DNA of 64,000 bases from Anaerolineaceae bacterium (GCA_016841445.1 JAENZD010000003.1:251969-315968), one strand, 5' to 3'. Counted from the stretch's first letter, positions 1 to 8,473 are shown. The notes: generated by a model from the sequence alone, not told the origin. Program-made: numbers and translations.

Positions 1-1
1 A

Positions 2-571
2 GAGGATCACCCTTCATGGTCCCCGGATGGGGAGTGGATCTTATTTGATGCGGATTATGATGGCGATGGCTTTTTTGAGATCTATTCGATGGCAGTGGAT
101 GGGCGTGACCTCATCCGGTTAACAGAGGGACCGCATAATGACCAGTTTGGTGAATGGTCGCCTGATGGTAAGACCATTGCCTTTGCTTCCGATCGAAGCG
201 GAAATTGGGATATTTACTTGATGCAATCGGATGGAACTGGGCAGCAAGCTTTAACGGACCAGTCAAACTGGGAAGTGTTCCCAACATGGTCACCGGATGG
301 CGCGTGGATCGCATATGTCGGATTGGTTCCCGGCTCAGGTAATACGGATGTGTTCGTGATGAACACATCTGGCTCGTATTTATTCCAGGTTTCCAATGGT
401 TCTGGTTTTGACGAAAACCCGACCTTTTCACCAGACGGCAAATGGATTGCCTATCAGGCTCAAATGGGTGGTGATTTCGATATATTTGTCACAGCTTTCC
501 ATGGGGATGGGGAAACTTACGAGATGTTCTCATTTCCCTCAGATGAGCTTTGGCCTTCCTGGGGGCATTGA
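2..571 (+). CDS. PD40/TolB-type beta-propeller protein, C-terminal part (5' end outside window)
   Basis: The reading frame is open from base 2, so the gene is cut by the window edge; the track start at 89 is only an internal Met. The 189 visible residues consist of about four copies of the WD40-like PD40 repeat, each with an SPDG or SPDGKWIA core followed by a D-I-(Y/F) strand, as in the TolB C-terminal propeller. Such repeats form a scaffold for protein or ligand contacts and are usually on secreted proteins or lipoproteins in Chloroflexota. The catalytic or anchoring part, if any, lies upstream and cannot be seen. It ends in TGA 571, about 110 bp from the convergent tRNA-Sec. Confidence 0.85.
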   Translation, partial: EDHPSWSPDGEWILFDADYDGDGFFEIYSMAVDGRDLIRLTEGPHNDQFGEWSPDGKTIAFASDRSGNWDIYLMQSDGTGQQALTDQSNWEVFPTWSPDGAWIAYVGLVPGSGNTDVFVMNTSGSYLFQVSNGSGFDENPTFSPDGKWIAYQAQMGGDFDIFVTAFHGDGETYEMFSFPSDELWPSWGH

Positions 572-679
572 GTTGAACTCATCCATGATGTATCAGATTG
601 AGCGACAAAAAAGTCCTTGAAATATTTATCGAAAACTTGCATCATGAAGGAATTCCATGCATGGGAATTAAACACAAGG

Positions 680-773
680 CGGGAATGGATGGGAGTCGAA
701 CCCACCACGGCTCGCAACGCGACCCGACACCGGTGTTGAAGACCGGGAGGCCCACCAGGACCTAACCATTCCC
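680..773 (-). tRNA. selC: tRNA-Sec (anticodon UCA)
   Basis: Read on the minus strand this is a 94-nt tRNA with the hallmarks of bacterial selenocysteine tRNA: an 8-bp acceptor stem (GGGAATGG with CCATTCCC), a 6-bp D stem (AGGTCC with GGGCCT) closed by a 4-nt loop, a 5-bp anticodon stem with loop CTTCAAC that places TCA at positions 34-36, a long variable arm, and a T arm with TTCGACT. The discriminator is G and CCA is not encoded. It decodes UGA as selenocysteine together with SelA, SelB and SelD, none of which lies in this window. Its presence makes the UGA-containing rhodanese at 43.6 kb readable. Confidence 0.96.
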
Positions 774-922
774 ACCCATAAGAATATCTTTTCAACCTGT
801 GCTTGTCAACTGATATTGCTGGTAATAAAGCTTTAATTTCATTAAACATTGCTTAACAATGGAATCCGTGCTCAATGGTAAAATTTTTTACATGATTTGT
901 TAATATGGAGGTGAATAAAATT

Positions 923-2380
923 ATGCCGGAGTTCACGAACACACCCGATTGGGTCAAGAACGCTGTTTTTTACCAGATTTTTCCGGATCGTTTTGCTAAA
1001 TCCGAATCGATTGAAAAACCAACTCATATTGAGCCCTGGGATTCTCCACTCACAAGATATGGCTTCAAGGGCGGCGACCTGCGGGGGGTGATTGAGAAAC
1101 TGGATTACCTGCAGGATCTGGGTATTACTGCGATCTACTTCAACCCGATCTTCGCCTCCACTGCCAACCACCGTTACCATCCCCATGATTACTACCAGGT
1201 TGACCCGATTTTAGGCGGTAACGATGCCTTCCTGGATTTGCTTAAAGCAGCCCACAAGCGGGGCGTTCATGTTGTGCTGGATGGTGTTTTCAACCATGCA
1301 AGCCGGGGTTTCTTTCAATTTAACCATATCCTCGAGAACGGAGATAAGTCACCCTACCTGGACTGGTTCACAGTCTATGGCTTTCCGCTGAATGCCTACC
1401 AGGGAAAACCCAATTACGCCTGCTGGTGGAACCTGCCAGCCCTACCGCAGTTGAACACCGAAAACTCCCAGGTGCGGGAATTTCTGTTTGGTATTGCTCG
1501 TCATTGGATCGAGCAGGGGATTGATGGGTGGCGGCTGGATGTGCCGTTTGAGATCAAGCACGAAGGGTTCTGGCAGAAGTTCCGCCAAATTGTGAAAACC
1601 GCAAACCCGAACGCTTACATTAATGGCGAGGTGCCCTGGGAAGCCCAGGATTGGCTGGGTGGTGATAGGTTTGACGGTGTGATGAACTACCAGCTGACCG
1701 CTGCCTTGGTGGGATTTTTTGGGGAAGGATTCCGCGATGATTCAATGGTAACCGGGATGATGGGGTTGGCTGATATCCCCGCCATGGATGCTGATGGTTT
1801 CGCCGCACGGACAAAGCAGCTTTTGGAGATCTACCCCCGACAGAATGCCCTGGCGCAGCTCAACTTGCTGGACAGCCACGACATGCCCCGTTATCTCACA
1901 ATGATGAGCGGAGAAAAGAAAGCACTTCGGTTGGCATTCCTGTTTCTAATGACATACCCGGGAGCGCCATGTATTTATTATGGAGATGAGATTGGGATGG
2001 AAGGGGGCCGGGATCCTGAGAACCGGGGTACCTTCCCCTGGGATGAGAGCGAGTGGGACCATAGCTTGCGTAATGACATTAAGAAATTCATCCGCATTCG
2101 CCACAATAACAAGGTGCTGCGGACGGGTGAATACGTGCCCCTTTTTGCAAAAGGCAGGCAGCTCCTCTTCCTGCGCTACCTGGAAGGGAAGCACATGCTG
2201 GTGGCGATCAACGCCGGAGACCAGCCCTGGGACTTAAATGTGCCTGTTGATTCGTATTTTACAGATAAAGCACAACTTAAAAATTTACTGGGTGGAGAAG
2301 GCGCAGTGATCGAAGAAAATCACCTGCGGAAATGCACCATTCCATCCTTGGAAGGTGCCGTCTTCAAGCCTGAAATTTAG
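923..2380 (+). CDS. GH13 family alpha-glycosidase (neopullulanase/cyclomaltodextrinase-like)
   Basis: Hydrolyses alpha-1,4 (possibly alpha-1,6) glucosidic bonds of maltodextrins; the lack of a signal peptide suggests a cytoplasmic enzyme. About 485 residues with the four GH13 motifs in order: DGVFNH near residue 120, GWRLDV with the nucleophile Asp near 206, GEVPWE with the acid/base Glu near 236, and LLDSHD with the third acidic residue near 320. The YYGDEIGMEGG loop after motif IV is typical of neopullulanase-type members. The N-terminal starch-binding domain found in many neopullulanases is absent, so this is a catalytic (beta/alpha)8 barrel plus a short C domain. I chose ATG 923 because GGAGGTG at 907-913 is a good ribosome site 9 nt before it; the track start at 905 would swallow that site. 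Exact substrate is not determinable. Confidence 0.9.
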   Translation: MPEFTNTPDWVKNAVFYQIFPDRFAKSESIEKPTHIEPWDSPLTRYGFKGGDLRGVIEKLDYLQDLGITAIYFNPIFASTANHRYHPHDYYQVDPILGGNDAFLDLLKAAHKRGVHVVLDGVFNHASRGFFQFNHILENGDKSPYLDWFTVYGFPLNAYQGKPNYACWWNLPALPQLNTENSQVREFLFGIARHWIEQGIDGWRLDVPFEIKHEGFWQKFRQIVKTANPNAYINGEVPWEAQDWLGGDRFDGVMNYQLTAALVGFFGEGFRDDSMVTGMMGLADIPAMDADGFAARTKQLLEIYPRQNALAQLNLLDSHDMPRYLTMMSGEKKALRLAFLFLMTYPGAPCIYYGDEIGMEGGRDPENRGTFPWDESEWDHSLRNDIKKFIRIRHNNKVLRTGEYVPLFAKGRQLLFLRYLEGKHMLVAINAGDQPWDLNVPVDSYFTDKAQLKNLLGGEGAVIEENHLRKCTIPSLEGAVFKPEI

Positions 2381-2401
2381 CTGTAATTATTGAGGGATAT
2401 A

Positions 2402-3409
2402 TTACGATTTTCGCTGGTCTTTTCGGGTGACCTTCAAGATTGCAATTTTCGTTGGGTGGTTGAAGGGGGAGGGGTCAACCGGCGGTGTGTCCACCACGGT
2501 TGCGGGATAGCCGGTGATATCGGGGGGGATGGGGATGATTTGATCGAAAGTCAGGTACTCACTGCGGCATAGTGCATCCAGTTCAGCCATAAAATCTGAT
2601 CCTGAAAGATAAAGGGCGTTATTGATTAACACCAACCAGCCTTGATGGGCAACCATTGGACGGACTTTATTGACCAAACGGGTCGTCTCGTTTTGCAGGT
2701 CGATCCTGCCGGCATTGGTCTGTGAGAAGTAGGGCGGGTCAATGATCACGATGTCGAAAAGCTTGTTCTCTTGACGGAAGCGGCCGGCAACACGGAAGTA
2801 ATCCCCGGGAAGGACCTTTAGCCTGTCATTGATAAGCTCATTTAAAGCCCAGGACTTCCGCGCAATATCCAGGAAATGGCGATTGAGATCCGTTTGGATC
2901 ACCTCTCTGGCGCCTCCCATTCCCGCAGCAACGCCCAAACTGCCGGTGTAGGCAAAGGTATTTAAAATCCTTGATCCGGAGGTGTTTTCCAGCAGCCAGC
3001 GTCGCAGATTGCGCGTGTCTGGGTAGAAACTGGCATCCTGGTTTATCTGCAGATCGAGGGCATACTGGACATTAAATTCTTGGATGGATGAATCCAGGAC
3101 TTCACCCCAGAGCAGTTTGCCATTTTTCATGTGCTGATCTGGATGATTTCGCTGTTTCAGCAGAATTGAGTTTGCCCAATGAAGGTGGTTTTTTACCCAT
3201 TCAGAAATTTCTTCAATTATTAATTGGGATTCGGATATTTCCCGATGATTAAGTATCACCAGCGTCTGTCCGTAGCGGTCCAGAACGACGCCTGGCAAGC
3301 CCTCGTAGAAACCGTTGAAAAGCCGGTAAACATTACACTCTTTTGCCGTTCCTTCTCGTTGCTGAAAGGCATTATTCATGCGAATTTTTAAGGTTTGATC
3401 CTGTTCCAT
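2402..3409 (-). CDS. class I SAM-dependent rRNA (cytosine-C5) methyltransferase, RlmI-like
   Basis: 335 residues. The N-terminal half has the RlmI-type alpha/beta domain (YRLFNGFYEGLPG, then VVLDRYG near 41-47), followed by a Rossmann methyltransferase with motif I-like FAYTG near 152-156, an acidic TDLN near 173 and the catalytic-region motif DPPYF at 223-227. The family methylates C5 of a cytosine in 23S rRNA (m5C1962 in E. coli). The usual N-terminal PUA domain seems shortened or missing, so the RNA target may differ. There is no clear Shine-Dalgarno; a TAAAAT hexamer ends 6 nt before the ATG, hinting at a leaderless transcript. It diverges from the ZIP transporter and converges on the glycosidase. 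Confidence 0.82.
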   Translation of the reverse strand: MEQDQTLKIRMNNAFQQREGTAKECNVYRLFNGFYEGLPGVVLDRYGQTLVILNHREISESQLIIEEISEWVKNHLHWANSILLKQRNHPDQHMKNGKLLWGEVLDSSIQEFNVQYALDLQINQDASFYPDTRNLRRWLLENTSGSRILNTFAYTGSLGVAAGMGGAREVIQTDLNRHFLDIARKSWALNELINDRLKVLPGDYFRVAGRFRQENKLFDIVIIDPPYFSQTNAGRIDLQNETTRLVNKVRPMVAHQGWLVLINNALYLSGSDFMAELDALCRSEYLTFDQIIPIPPDITGYPATVVDTPPVDPSPFNHPTKIAILKVTRKDQRKS

Positions 3410-3475
3410 AACTTGATTTTACCTCTAATGTCGTTTATAATAATTTAGGTAAGAATAAATATATATTTAATTGTG

Positions 3476-3501
3476 ACTAAATGATGATAAAATCATTTAG
3501 T
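3476..3501. promoter_or_regulatory. perfect 10-6-10 palindrome in the divergent RlmI-like/ZIP promoter region (operator candidate)
   Basis: ACTAAATGAT and ATCATTTAGT are exact reverse complements separated by 6 bp (GATAAA). The element ends 24 bp before the ZIP start and 66 bp from the methyltransferase start. Size and symmetry fit the operator of a dimeric metal-responsive repressor (Fur, Zur, MntR or DtxR type), which would suit a metal importer. The binding protein is not identifiable here, and it could also form an RNA hairpin in the leader. Confidence 0.5.
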
Positions 3502-3525
3502 GTAAATTGATAAGAAAGGACAAAG

Positions 3526-4338
3526 ATGGTTGATTTCATTTCAAATTATTCGCCAATCATACAAGCTTTATTTGGCACATTGTTTACATGGGGATTGACC
3601 GCATTGGGATCAGGATTGATTTTCTTCACAAAAGAAGTCAGCCGGAAATTATTGGACGGCATGCTGGGGTTCGCGTCAGGTGTGATGATTGCTGCTAGCT
3701 ACTGGTCTCTGTTGGCACCCGCGATTGAGCTTTCTGAGAACTTACCTGTCCCATCCTGGTTTCCTGCAGCCTCTGGATTTCTTCTGGGGGGTGCGTTCTT
3801 GTTTGCTGTTGATAAACTTTTGCCTCATATGCACATTGGCCATGAAGGAGCGGGTTCTGAAGGACCCAAAACATCCTGGCAGCGCAGTGTGCTGTTGATC
3901 ACGGCTATTACCCTCCATAATATTCCAGAAGGCCTGGCGGTTGGCGTTGCCTTTGGTGCAGCAGCTGCCGGTGTTGAGGCTGCCAGTGTTGGTGCGGCTG
4001 TGGCTTTGGCGATTGGTATCGGTATTCAAAATTTCCCGGAAGGATTGGCGGTTTCAGCGCCGCTTCGACGGGAAGGATGGAAAAGAGGACGGTCATTTTT
4101 TTACGGTCAATTATCAGGGATGGTCGAACCGGTCGCCGGTTTACTTGGCGCTGCGGCAACTTTCTTTATCCGCCCTATCCTGCCTTACGCATTGGCATTT
4201 GCGGCTGGTGCAATGATCTATGTTGTGGCTGAAGAATTGATCCCCGAATCGAAAAGAGAAGGCCATTCCGATATCCCAACCATCGGTGTGATGCTGGGAT
4301 TTGCCGCAATGATGCTGTTAGATGTGGCTTTGGGATAA
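3526..4338 (+). CDS. ZIP family divalent metal transporter (ZupT/GufA-like)
   Basis: Integral inner-membrane protein of 270 residues with about eight predicted membrane segments, expected to move Zn2+ or related divalent metals into the cytoplasm. The ZIP signature is clear: HNIPEGLAVG in TM4 and NFPEGLAVS in TM5, supplying the conserved His, Asn, Pro and Glu of the binuclear metal site. The intracellular loop before TM4 is short with a few His residues (HMHIGHEG). The start has AAAGGA 7-12 nt upstream. A perfect palindrome just upstream suggests metal-dependent control. Metal specificity cannot be read from the sequence. Confidence 0.9.
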   Translation: MVDFISNYSPIIQALFGTLFTWGLTALGSGLIFFTKEVSRKLLDGMLGFASGVMIAASYWSLLAPAIELSENLPVPSWFPAASGFLLGGAFLFAVDKLLPHMHIGHEGAGSEGPKTSWQRSVLLITAITLHNIPEGLAVGVAFGAAAAGVEAASVGAAVALAIGIGIQNFPEGLAVSAPLRREGWKRGRSFFYGQLSGMVEPVAGLLGAAATFFIRPILPYALAFAAGAMIYVVAEELIPESKREGHSDIPTIGVMLGFAAMMLLDVALG

Positions 4339-4409
4339 ATAGCATTAGACACGACAAATCGTTTATTAATTTTCAAATATGAGCACTTAATCAAAGCATT
4401 TCTATCAAT

Positions 4410-4585
4410 CCCTCACCCTGCGCTCTCCCTTGTAAGGCTCTACTGAGCCTTTACACTTCGCTGATCCGACAGGAAATCGGTCAGTTCGAAAGGTAGAGGG
4501 TTATTTAATTTATTTATGGGTGATAGTAAGAAATTTAACAGATCATCCTCTCCCACCTACGGGGGGAGAGGATTGAGGTGAGGGG
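4410..4585. repeat. intergenic inverted-repeat element (REP/MITE-like, about 176 bp)
   Basis: The outer arms match as CCCTCACC-N5-CTCTCCC on the left and its complement GGGAGAG-N6-GGTGAGGG on the right. The interior has no ORF and contains smaller inverted segments. It fills the gap between convergent genes. Elements with CCCTCACCC...CTCTCCC ends are common mobile or REP-like repeats in bacterial intergenic DNA; no second full copy occurs in this window. Confidence 0.5.
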
Positions 4586-4593
4586 GGTAATTG

Positions 4594-5319
4594 TTATTTC
4601 CAAACCTGGTACAGCGCTAAATCGCCCGATTTCCCATCGGAATAGAAAACCTCAGCAACTTTAAAGCCTGCTTCCCTGGCAAGTTTAGTCAGGCTTTCAT
4701 CACTGAATGTGTGCACATAACGGATGCCGGGGATATCGCCTGCACGCCAGTCCAGCAAGACATCGCCCTCATCAACTTCCTCTGGATCGATCCCGACGGC
4801 TGACCAGGGCAGGACCCGCTTGCGCAGACGTGCGCTGTTCTGCCACTGCCAGACGGAGACAGCAACTCGACCATCGGGTTTAATCAGTTTTCTGAAATTC
4901 GCGATGGTCTTCTGGCGCAGGTTTTCCCCCGGGATATGATGTAAAACTGCAAATGAGACCAACCAGTCATAATTCTCCCTGTTGATCTGGTTCGGCCAAT
5001 CCGGAACAGCCAGGTCAGCCCATCTGAAGGTTATTTCTGCATTCTGGGTCTCATCAGTCAATCTTTTAGCTGCGGTCAGCAGCCCTTCACTCATGTCGAC
5101 CCCCAAGTAGTTCCCTGAAAATCCCTGTGAAATCAGCGACCGCGCAAGCGTTCCGTTGCCGCAGCCCACATCGAGGATGAACGCCTCTTTCACGAACCGT
5201 TCACTTAACCGCAAGACACCAGGCTGAACTTGTCCACGGGTCACGGAAAATGAAGGCGCAAAGCGATCATAGAACTGGCGGTTGATTTGGAGGAGCTTCT
5301 GAAAAGTTTCAGCCTTCAT
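4594..5319 (-). CDS. class I SAM-dependent methyltransferase, Trm9/UbiE-like fold
   Basis: About 241 residues from the internal Met (MKAETFQ). Motif I is LDVGCGNGTLA, followed by GVDMSEGLL for the ribose-binding acidic residue, RWADLAVPDW, and VSFAVLHHIPG as motif IV. Overall it resembles the yeast Trm9/ABH8 C-terminal family of tRNA wobble-uridine methyltransferases, although this is only fold-level similarity. The track start at 5385 lies inside the terminator hairpin of the upstream gene (MDSNPPVF is the hairpin itself), so ATG 5319 is chosen. There is no Shine-Dalgarno; a promoter-like TTGGCA-18-TATACT ends 9 nt before the ATG, suggesting a leaderless mRNA. If it is a tRNA wobble enzyme, Elp3 1.3 kb away would act on the same nucleoside; that link is speculative. 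Confidence 0.75.
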   Translation of the reverse strand: MKAETFQKLLQINRQFYDRFAPSFSVTRGQVQPGVLRLSERFVKEAFILDVGCGNGTLARSLISQGFSGNYLGVDMSEGLLTAAKRLTDETQNAEITFRWADLAVPDWPNQINRENYDWLVSFAVLHHIPGENLRQKTIANFRKLIKPDGRVAVSVWQWQNSARLRKRVLPWSAVGIDPEEVDEGDVLLDWRAGDIPGIRYVHTFSDESLTKLAREAGFKVAEVFYSDGKSGDLALYQVWK

Positions 5320-5328
5320 ATTGATACC

Positions 5329-5358
5329 AGTATATTGTAGAATGCTGCCTTTTGCCAA
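5329..5358 (-). promoter_or_regulatory. sigma70-type promoter for the 4594-5319 methyltransferase
   Basis: On the minus strand TTGGCA (5353-5358) and TATACT (5329-5334) are 18 bp apart. The expected transcription start falls within a few bases of the ATG at 5319, consistent with a leaderless or nearly leaderless message. Confidence 0.45.
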
Positions 5359-5390
5359 TAAAAAAACCGGTGGGTTGCTGTCCACCGGTT
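5358..5390 (-). terminator. rho-independent terminator of the M50/CBS protease gene
   Basis: AACCGGTGG and CCACCGGTT form a perfect 9-bp stem with an 8-nt loop, followed on the minus strand by a run of seven T. It begins 20 bp after the stop at 5410. Confidence 0.85.
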
Positions 5391-5409
5391 AATCGTATCA
5401 ATTTTCGTT

Positions 5410-6519
5410 CTAAACAGGTTTAACTGTTTCTTCAGGCGGCTGCTGGTTGTGCTTCTTCACTTGCTGGTTGAGCCACATGCGCTGCTGTACACTTTCGGGG
5501 GTGATGAATCCGATCAGCTCCCGGTCCACGGTCACCGGCAGCACCCGAACGGTTGAAAATTTAACAAAGGCGTCCACCAGGGGTAGATCAGGAGAAATTT
5601 TTTCCGGTTCGAGGTTAATACCCGAGTAAGCGGGAGCCCGGTCTCCGTAGCGCTCGATCGTCCGCAGTAAACTGCTGGCTTGAATGAACCCCAGGAAGTT
5701 CCCGTTGGAGACCACAGGGATGTAACGCTGCCCGGATTGCATCGCCAGTTGAAACACGCTGCCCAGGGGCTGGTTGGCGTCTACCTGAGTGTACTGGGTG
5801 ACCAATGCATCTCGAACGGATAAACCTTTGAGCCCTGCTTTGATTTCAACGCTTTGCGCTTCTGCCCCGGCACCGGACCAGATGAAGAAAGCGGTCAGGA
5901 CCAGCCAGGGATTGAAGAAAAATCCGGCTATTCCCAGCAGGAGGGCAAACCCTTTGCCAATGTTGGCAGCAATCCGGGTCGCTTTGACATGGGGTATCCG
6001 GGTCGCAAGTAAGGATCGCAGTACCCGGCCGCCGTCCATCGGGAAAGCAGGGATCAGGTTGAACGCGACCAGTGTCAGGTTAACAGAGAGCAGGCGCACC
6101 CAGAAGTTGCCCAGCAGGAGATCAACGCTGAGCGGCTGGAAGAAAAATCCTGAAACCAACAAACCAAAGAACAGAACCCCGGCTATCACGACATTGACAA
6201 GGGGACCTGCAATTGCGATTAACAGTTCTTCTTTGGGATCTTCCGGCATGCTTTCTAAACGGGCAACGCCGCCAATAGGAAGCAGCGTGATATCTTTTGT
6301 GGGGATATTGAAACGTTTTGCCATCAACGCGTGACCAAATTCATGCATGACCACAAATAAGAACAGCACGATGATGAACAGGATGTCCAATGCTGCAGAA
6401 GCAGCGGTCCCGCCGTTGGAAAAAGCTAAAAACCCGATATAAACCAATAAAAAGAAAAACGTCAGGTGTATTTTGAGATCGATCCCAAAGATTCGACCAA
6501 TATGCCATGACCATTTCAT
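5410..6519 (-). CDS. M50 family site-2 intramembrane metalloprotease with two C-terminal CBS domains
   Basis: 369 residues with about six membrane segments. The zinc site is HEFGH at 59-63 and NLIPAFPMDGG near 154-164, the two S2P signatures. The last 130 residues form a CBS pair (about 235-360), which in this subfamily (Rip3-like, MJ0392 type) senses adenine nucleotides and gates substrate entry. Proteases of this group cleave membrane-spanning anti-sigma factors or signal proteins within the bilayer. AGAGGTG precedes the ATG. No anti-sigma factor is nearby, so the substrate is unknown. A second, unrelated-looking S2P occurs at 30.4 kb. Confidence 0.9.
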   Translation of the reverse strand: MKWSWHIGRIFGIDLKIHLTFFFLLVYIGFLAFSNGGTAASAALDILFIIVLFLFVVMHEFGHALMAKRFNIPTKDITLLPIGGVARLESMPEDPKEELLIAIAGPLVNVVIAGVLFFGLLVSGFFFQPLSVDLLLGNFWVRLLSVNLTLVAFNLIPAFPMDGGRVLRSLLATRIPHVKATRIAANIGKGFALLLGIAGFFFNPWLVLTAFFIWSGAGAEAQSVEIKAGLKGLSVRDALVTQYTQVDANQPLGSVFQLAMQSGQRYIPVVSNGNFLGFIQASSLLRTIERYGDRAPAYSGINLEPEKISPDLPLVDAFVKFSTVRVLPVTVDRELIGFITPESVQQRMWLNQQVKKHNQQPPEETVKPV

Positions 6520-6668
6520 TTTTTCACCTCTTTATTCTTTATCTTTTTTGACTTTTACCAGTATCGTGCTTTTATATTAGATTTTTATTGCTGAAATGTA
6601 AAATCTTTGTAAATACTTTCGGAAGGAAATATTACAATTCGGGTTAAATCTGGGTAAAATTCACCCGT

Positions 6669-8300
6669 ATGAAAGCAGAAACCTGGAAAAAGAAACGCGC
6701 TTATACCGATGAAGATAAAGCATTTGCGCTGGCGATATTGAAGGATGTCTCAGAGGGAATGGACCTGCGTGACGCGCAGAGAAACCACCCAAAGTCTGAC
6801 GGCGGTGGGTTCATCCCCAAGCATGCCCTGGTGGCTGTATATTACGAGAAGGTTGAAAGCGGTGAGTGGGAGGAAAATGAACGCCTGCTGTCGAAGATCC
6901 GCATGAAACCTACCCGAACGCTTTCAGGCGTCACAACCGTGACTGTTCTGACCCGCTATCACCCCTGCCCAGGTGAGTGCATATTCTGCCCGCAGGAAGA
7001 TAAAATGCCCAAGAGCTACTTGAGTGAAGAGCCGGGTGCCAAGCGTGGTTTGGAGAATGCCTTTGATCCTTACCTGCAGGTGCACAACCGGATTGCTGCA
7101 CTCAAAGCGGTAGGACATACCACGGATAAAATTGAACTGCTGATCCTGGGAGGGAGCTTCAGCGCTTACCCCCTGGATTACCAGGAATGGTTCGTGAAGC
7201 GCTGTTTTGATGCGATGAACGGCGTGAACCCGGGGGATGATCCCGGCTTCGAAACCCTGGCTGAAGCCCAGGTGCGGAACGTACGCGCTGAACACCGCAA
7301 TGTAGGGCTGGTGATTGAGACGAGGCCAGACCTGGTGACACAGGAAGCCCTGAAGTGGTACCGCACCCTTGGCGTAACCAAGGTGCAGATGGGTGCGCAG
7401 AGCCTTGATGATCATATTCTGAAACTCAACAGGCGCGGCCACACCGCACAAGAAACCCTGGATGCCGTTGCGCTCCTGCGCTCAGGTGGTTTCAAAGTGG
7501 TACTGCATTGGATGCCAAACCTGTACGGCGCAACCCCCGAATCCGACAGGGAAGATTTCCAGCGCCTGTGGGGTGAGGGAAGTTACTGCCCCGATGAACT
7601 GAAGATCTACCCCTGCCAGCTTTTAGAACACACGAAGCTCTACGACCTGTGGCAGGAAGGAAAGTATGAACCTTATTCTGAAGGGACGCTGCTGAACCTG
7701 ATCGCAAATTTGAAAATTCATGTTCCGCGCTACTGTCGGATCAACAGGATCATCCGTGATATTCCATCCACTTATGTTGTAGCCGGCAACAAGAACAGCA
7801 GCCTGCGGCAGGACATCCAGCGGGAAATGACGCGACGGGGCACGCTGTGTGAATGCGTTCGGTGTAGAGAGGTGCGAGGGACGAAGGTCAACTTGGGAGA
7901 GGTTTCACTGCACGACATGATCTACTACCCAGCGAACGCAGAGGAACATTTTCTGTCTTTCGACACACAGGAGGACAAGCTGGCTGGTTTTTTGCGTTTG
8001 TCTCTACCGGAAGATACCCATGATTCAGGTATTGCGGACCTGGCGGGAGCGGCTATTATCCGTGAGGTGCATGTATATGGCCTTTCACTCGAAGTGGGCG
8101 AAGAGCGGATTGGGATTGCTCAGCACAGCGGCTTAGGGACACGCCTGATCGAAGAGGCTGAACAGATTGCGAAATCAAAGGGTTTTGAACGGCTGGCGGT
8201 AATTGCAGCTGTTGGTACAAGAGCATACTATGCCGGGCGCGGGTTTGAAATGGGGGAGATGTACATGGTGAAAACGCTGTGTAATCCGGGAATTGATTAA
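6669..8300 (+). CDS. elp3: Elp3-type tRNA U34 5-carboxymethyl-modifying enzyme (radical SAM plus GNAT)
   Basis: 543 residues. The N-terminal region is followed by a radical-SAM core with C100, C104 and C107 in PCPGECIFC for the 4Fe-4S cluster, then LILGGSFSAYP and QMGAQS strands, and a C-terminal GNAT acetyltransferase (about 395-540) with the acetyl-CoA-binding region near LGTRLIEEAE. Elp3 carboxymethylates wobble uridines using acetyl-CoA and S-adenosylmethionine. A bacterial Elp3 from Dehalococcoides mccartyi, also Chloroflexota, is structurally characterised, so the gene fits this phylum. It stands alone, without other Elongator subunits, as expected for bacteria. No Shine-Dalgarno is visible; TAAAAT lies 8 nt before the ATG. 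Confidence 0.95.
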   Translation: MKAETWKKKRAYTDEDKAFALAILKDVSEGMDLRDAQRNHPKSDGGGFIPKHALVAVYYEKVESGEWEENERLLSKIRMKPTRTLSGVTTVTVLTRYHPCPGECIFCPQEDKMPKSYLSEEPGAKRGLENAFDPYLQVHNRIAALKAVGHTTDKIELLILGGSFSAYPLDYQEWFVKRCFDAMNGVNPGDDPGFETLAEAQVRNVRAEHRNVGLVIETRPDLVTQEALKWYRTLGVTKVQMGAQSLDDHILKLNRRGHTAQETLDAVALLRSGGFKVVLHWMPNLYGATPESDREDFQRLWGEGSYCPDELKIYPCQLLEHTKLYDLWQEGKYEPYSEGTLLNLIANLKIHVPRYCRINRIIRDIPSTYVVAGNKNSSLRQDIQREMTRRGTLCECVRCREVRGTKVNLGEVSLHDMIYYPANAEEHFLSFDTQEDKLAGFLRLSLPEDTHDSGIADLAGAAIIREVHVYGLSLEVGEERIGIAQHSGLGTRLIEEAEQIAKSKGFERLAVIAAVGTRAYYAGRGFEMGEMYMVKTLCNPGID

Positions 8301-8322
8301 AGGGCACCAAAACCATTTAGGG

Positions 8323-8473
8323 TGTAGGGCGAGGTACGCCTCACCTTTATTTTGAGTTTAGGTTTTTAACATTCGGCGGTAAAAAGGTTGGACTCTTTCT
8401 TATTGGTAATTTCGTTTTGGTTCCTCTTTCGGAAACACAAAATTTCTTGGATTCGGCTTGCCGAACCCCTACA
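8323..8473. repeat. possible small inverted-repeat element in the 359-bp gap between elp3 and the BI-1 gene
   Basis: The segment begins TGTAGGGCGAGG and ends with the near-complement CCGAACCCCTACA, giving 7 exact plus several imperfect terminal base pairs, and holds smaller hairpins (GGCGAGG-tacg-CCTCACC and CGGCTTGCCG). This suggests a decayed MITE-like repeat. The rest of the gap, to 8659, has a short CACCATTCACCATTCA tandem and a TATAAT hexamer at 8624-8629 likely serving the next gene; no ORF is credible. Confidence 0.3.

Noticed and set aside
5789-6334. 181-residue antisense ORF in the M50 protease gene
   Set aside because: It is a frame shadow of a conserved gene; its composition is biased (Arg/Ser/Pro).
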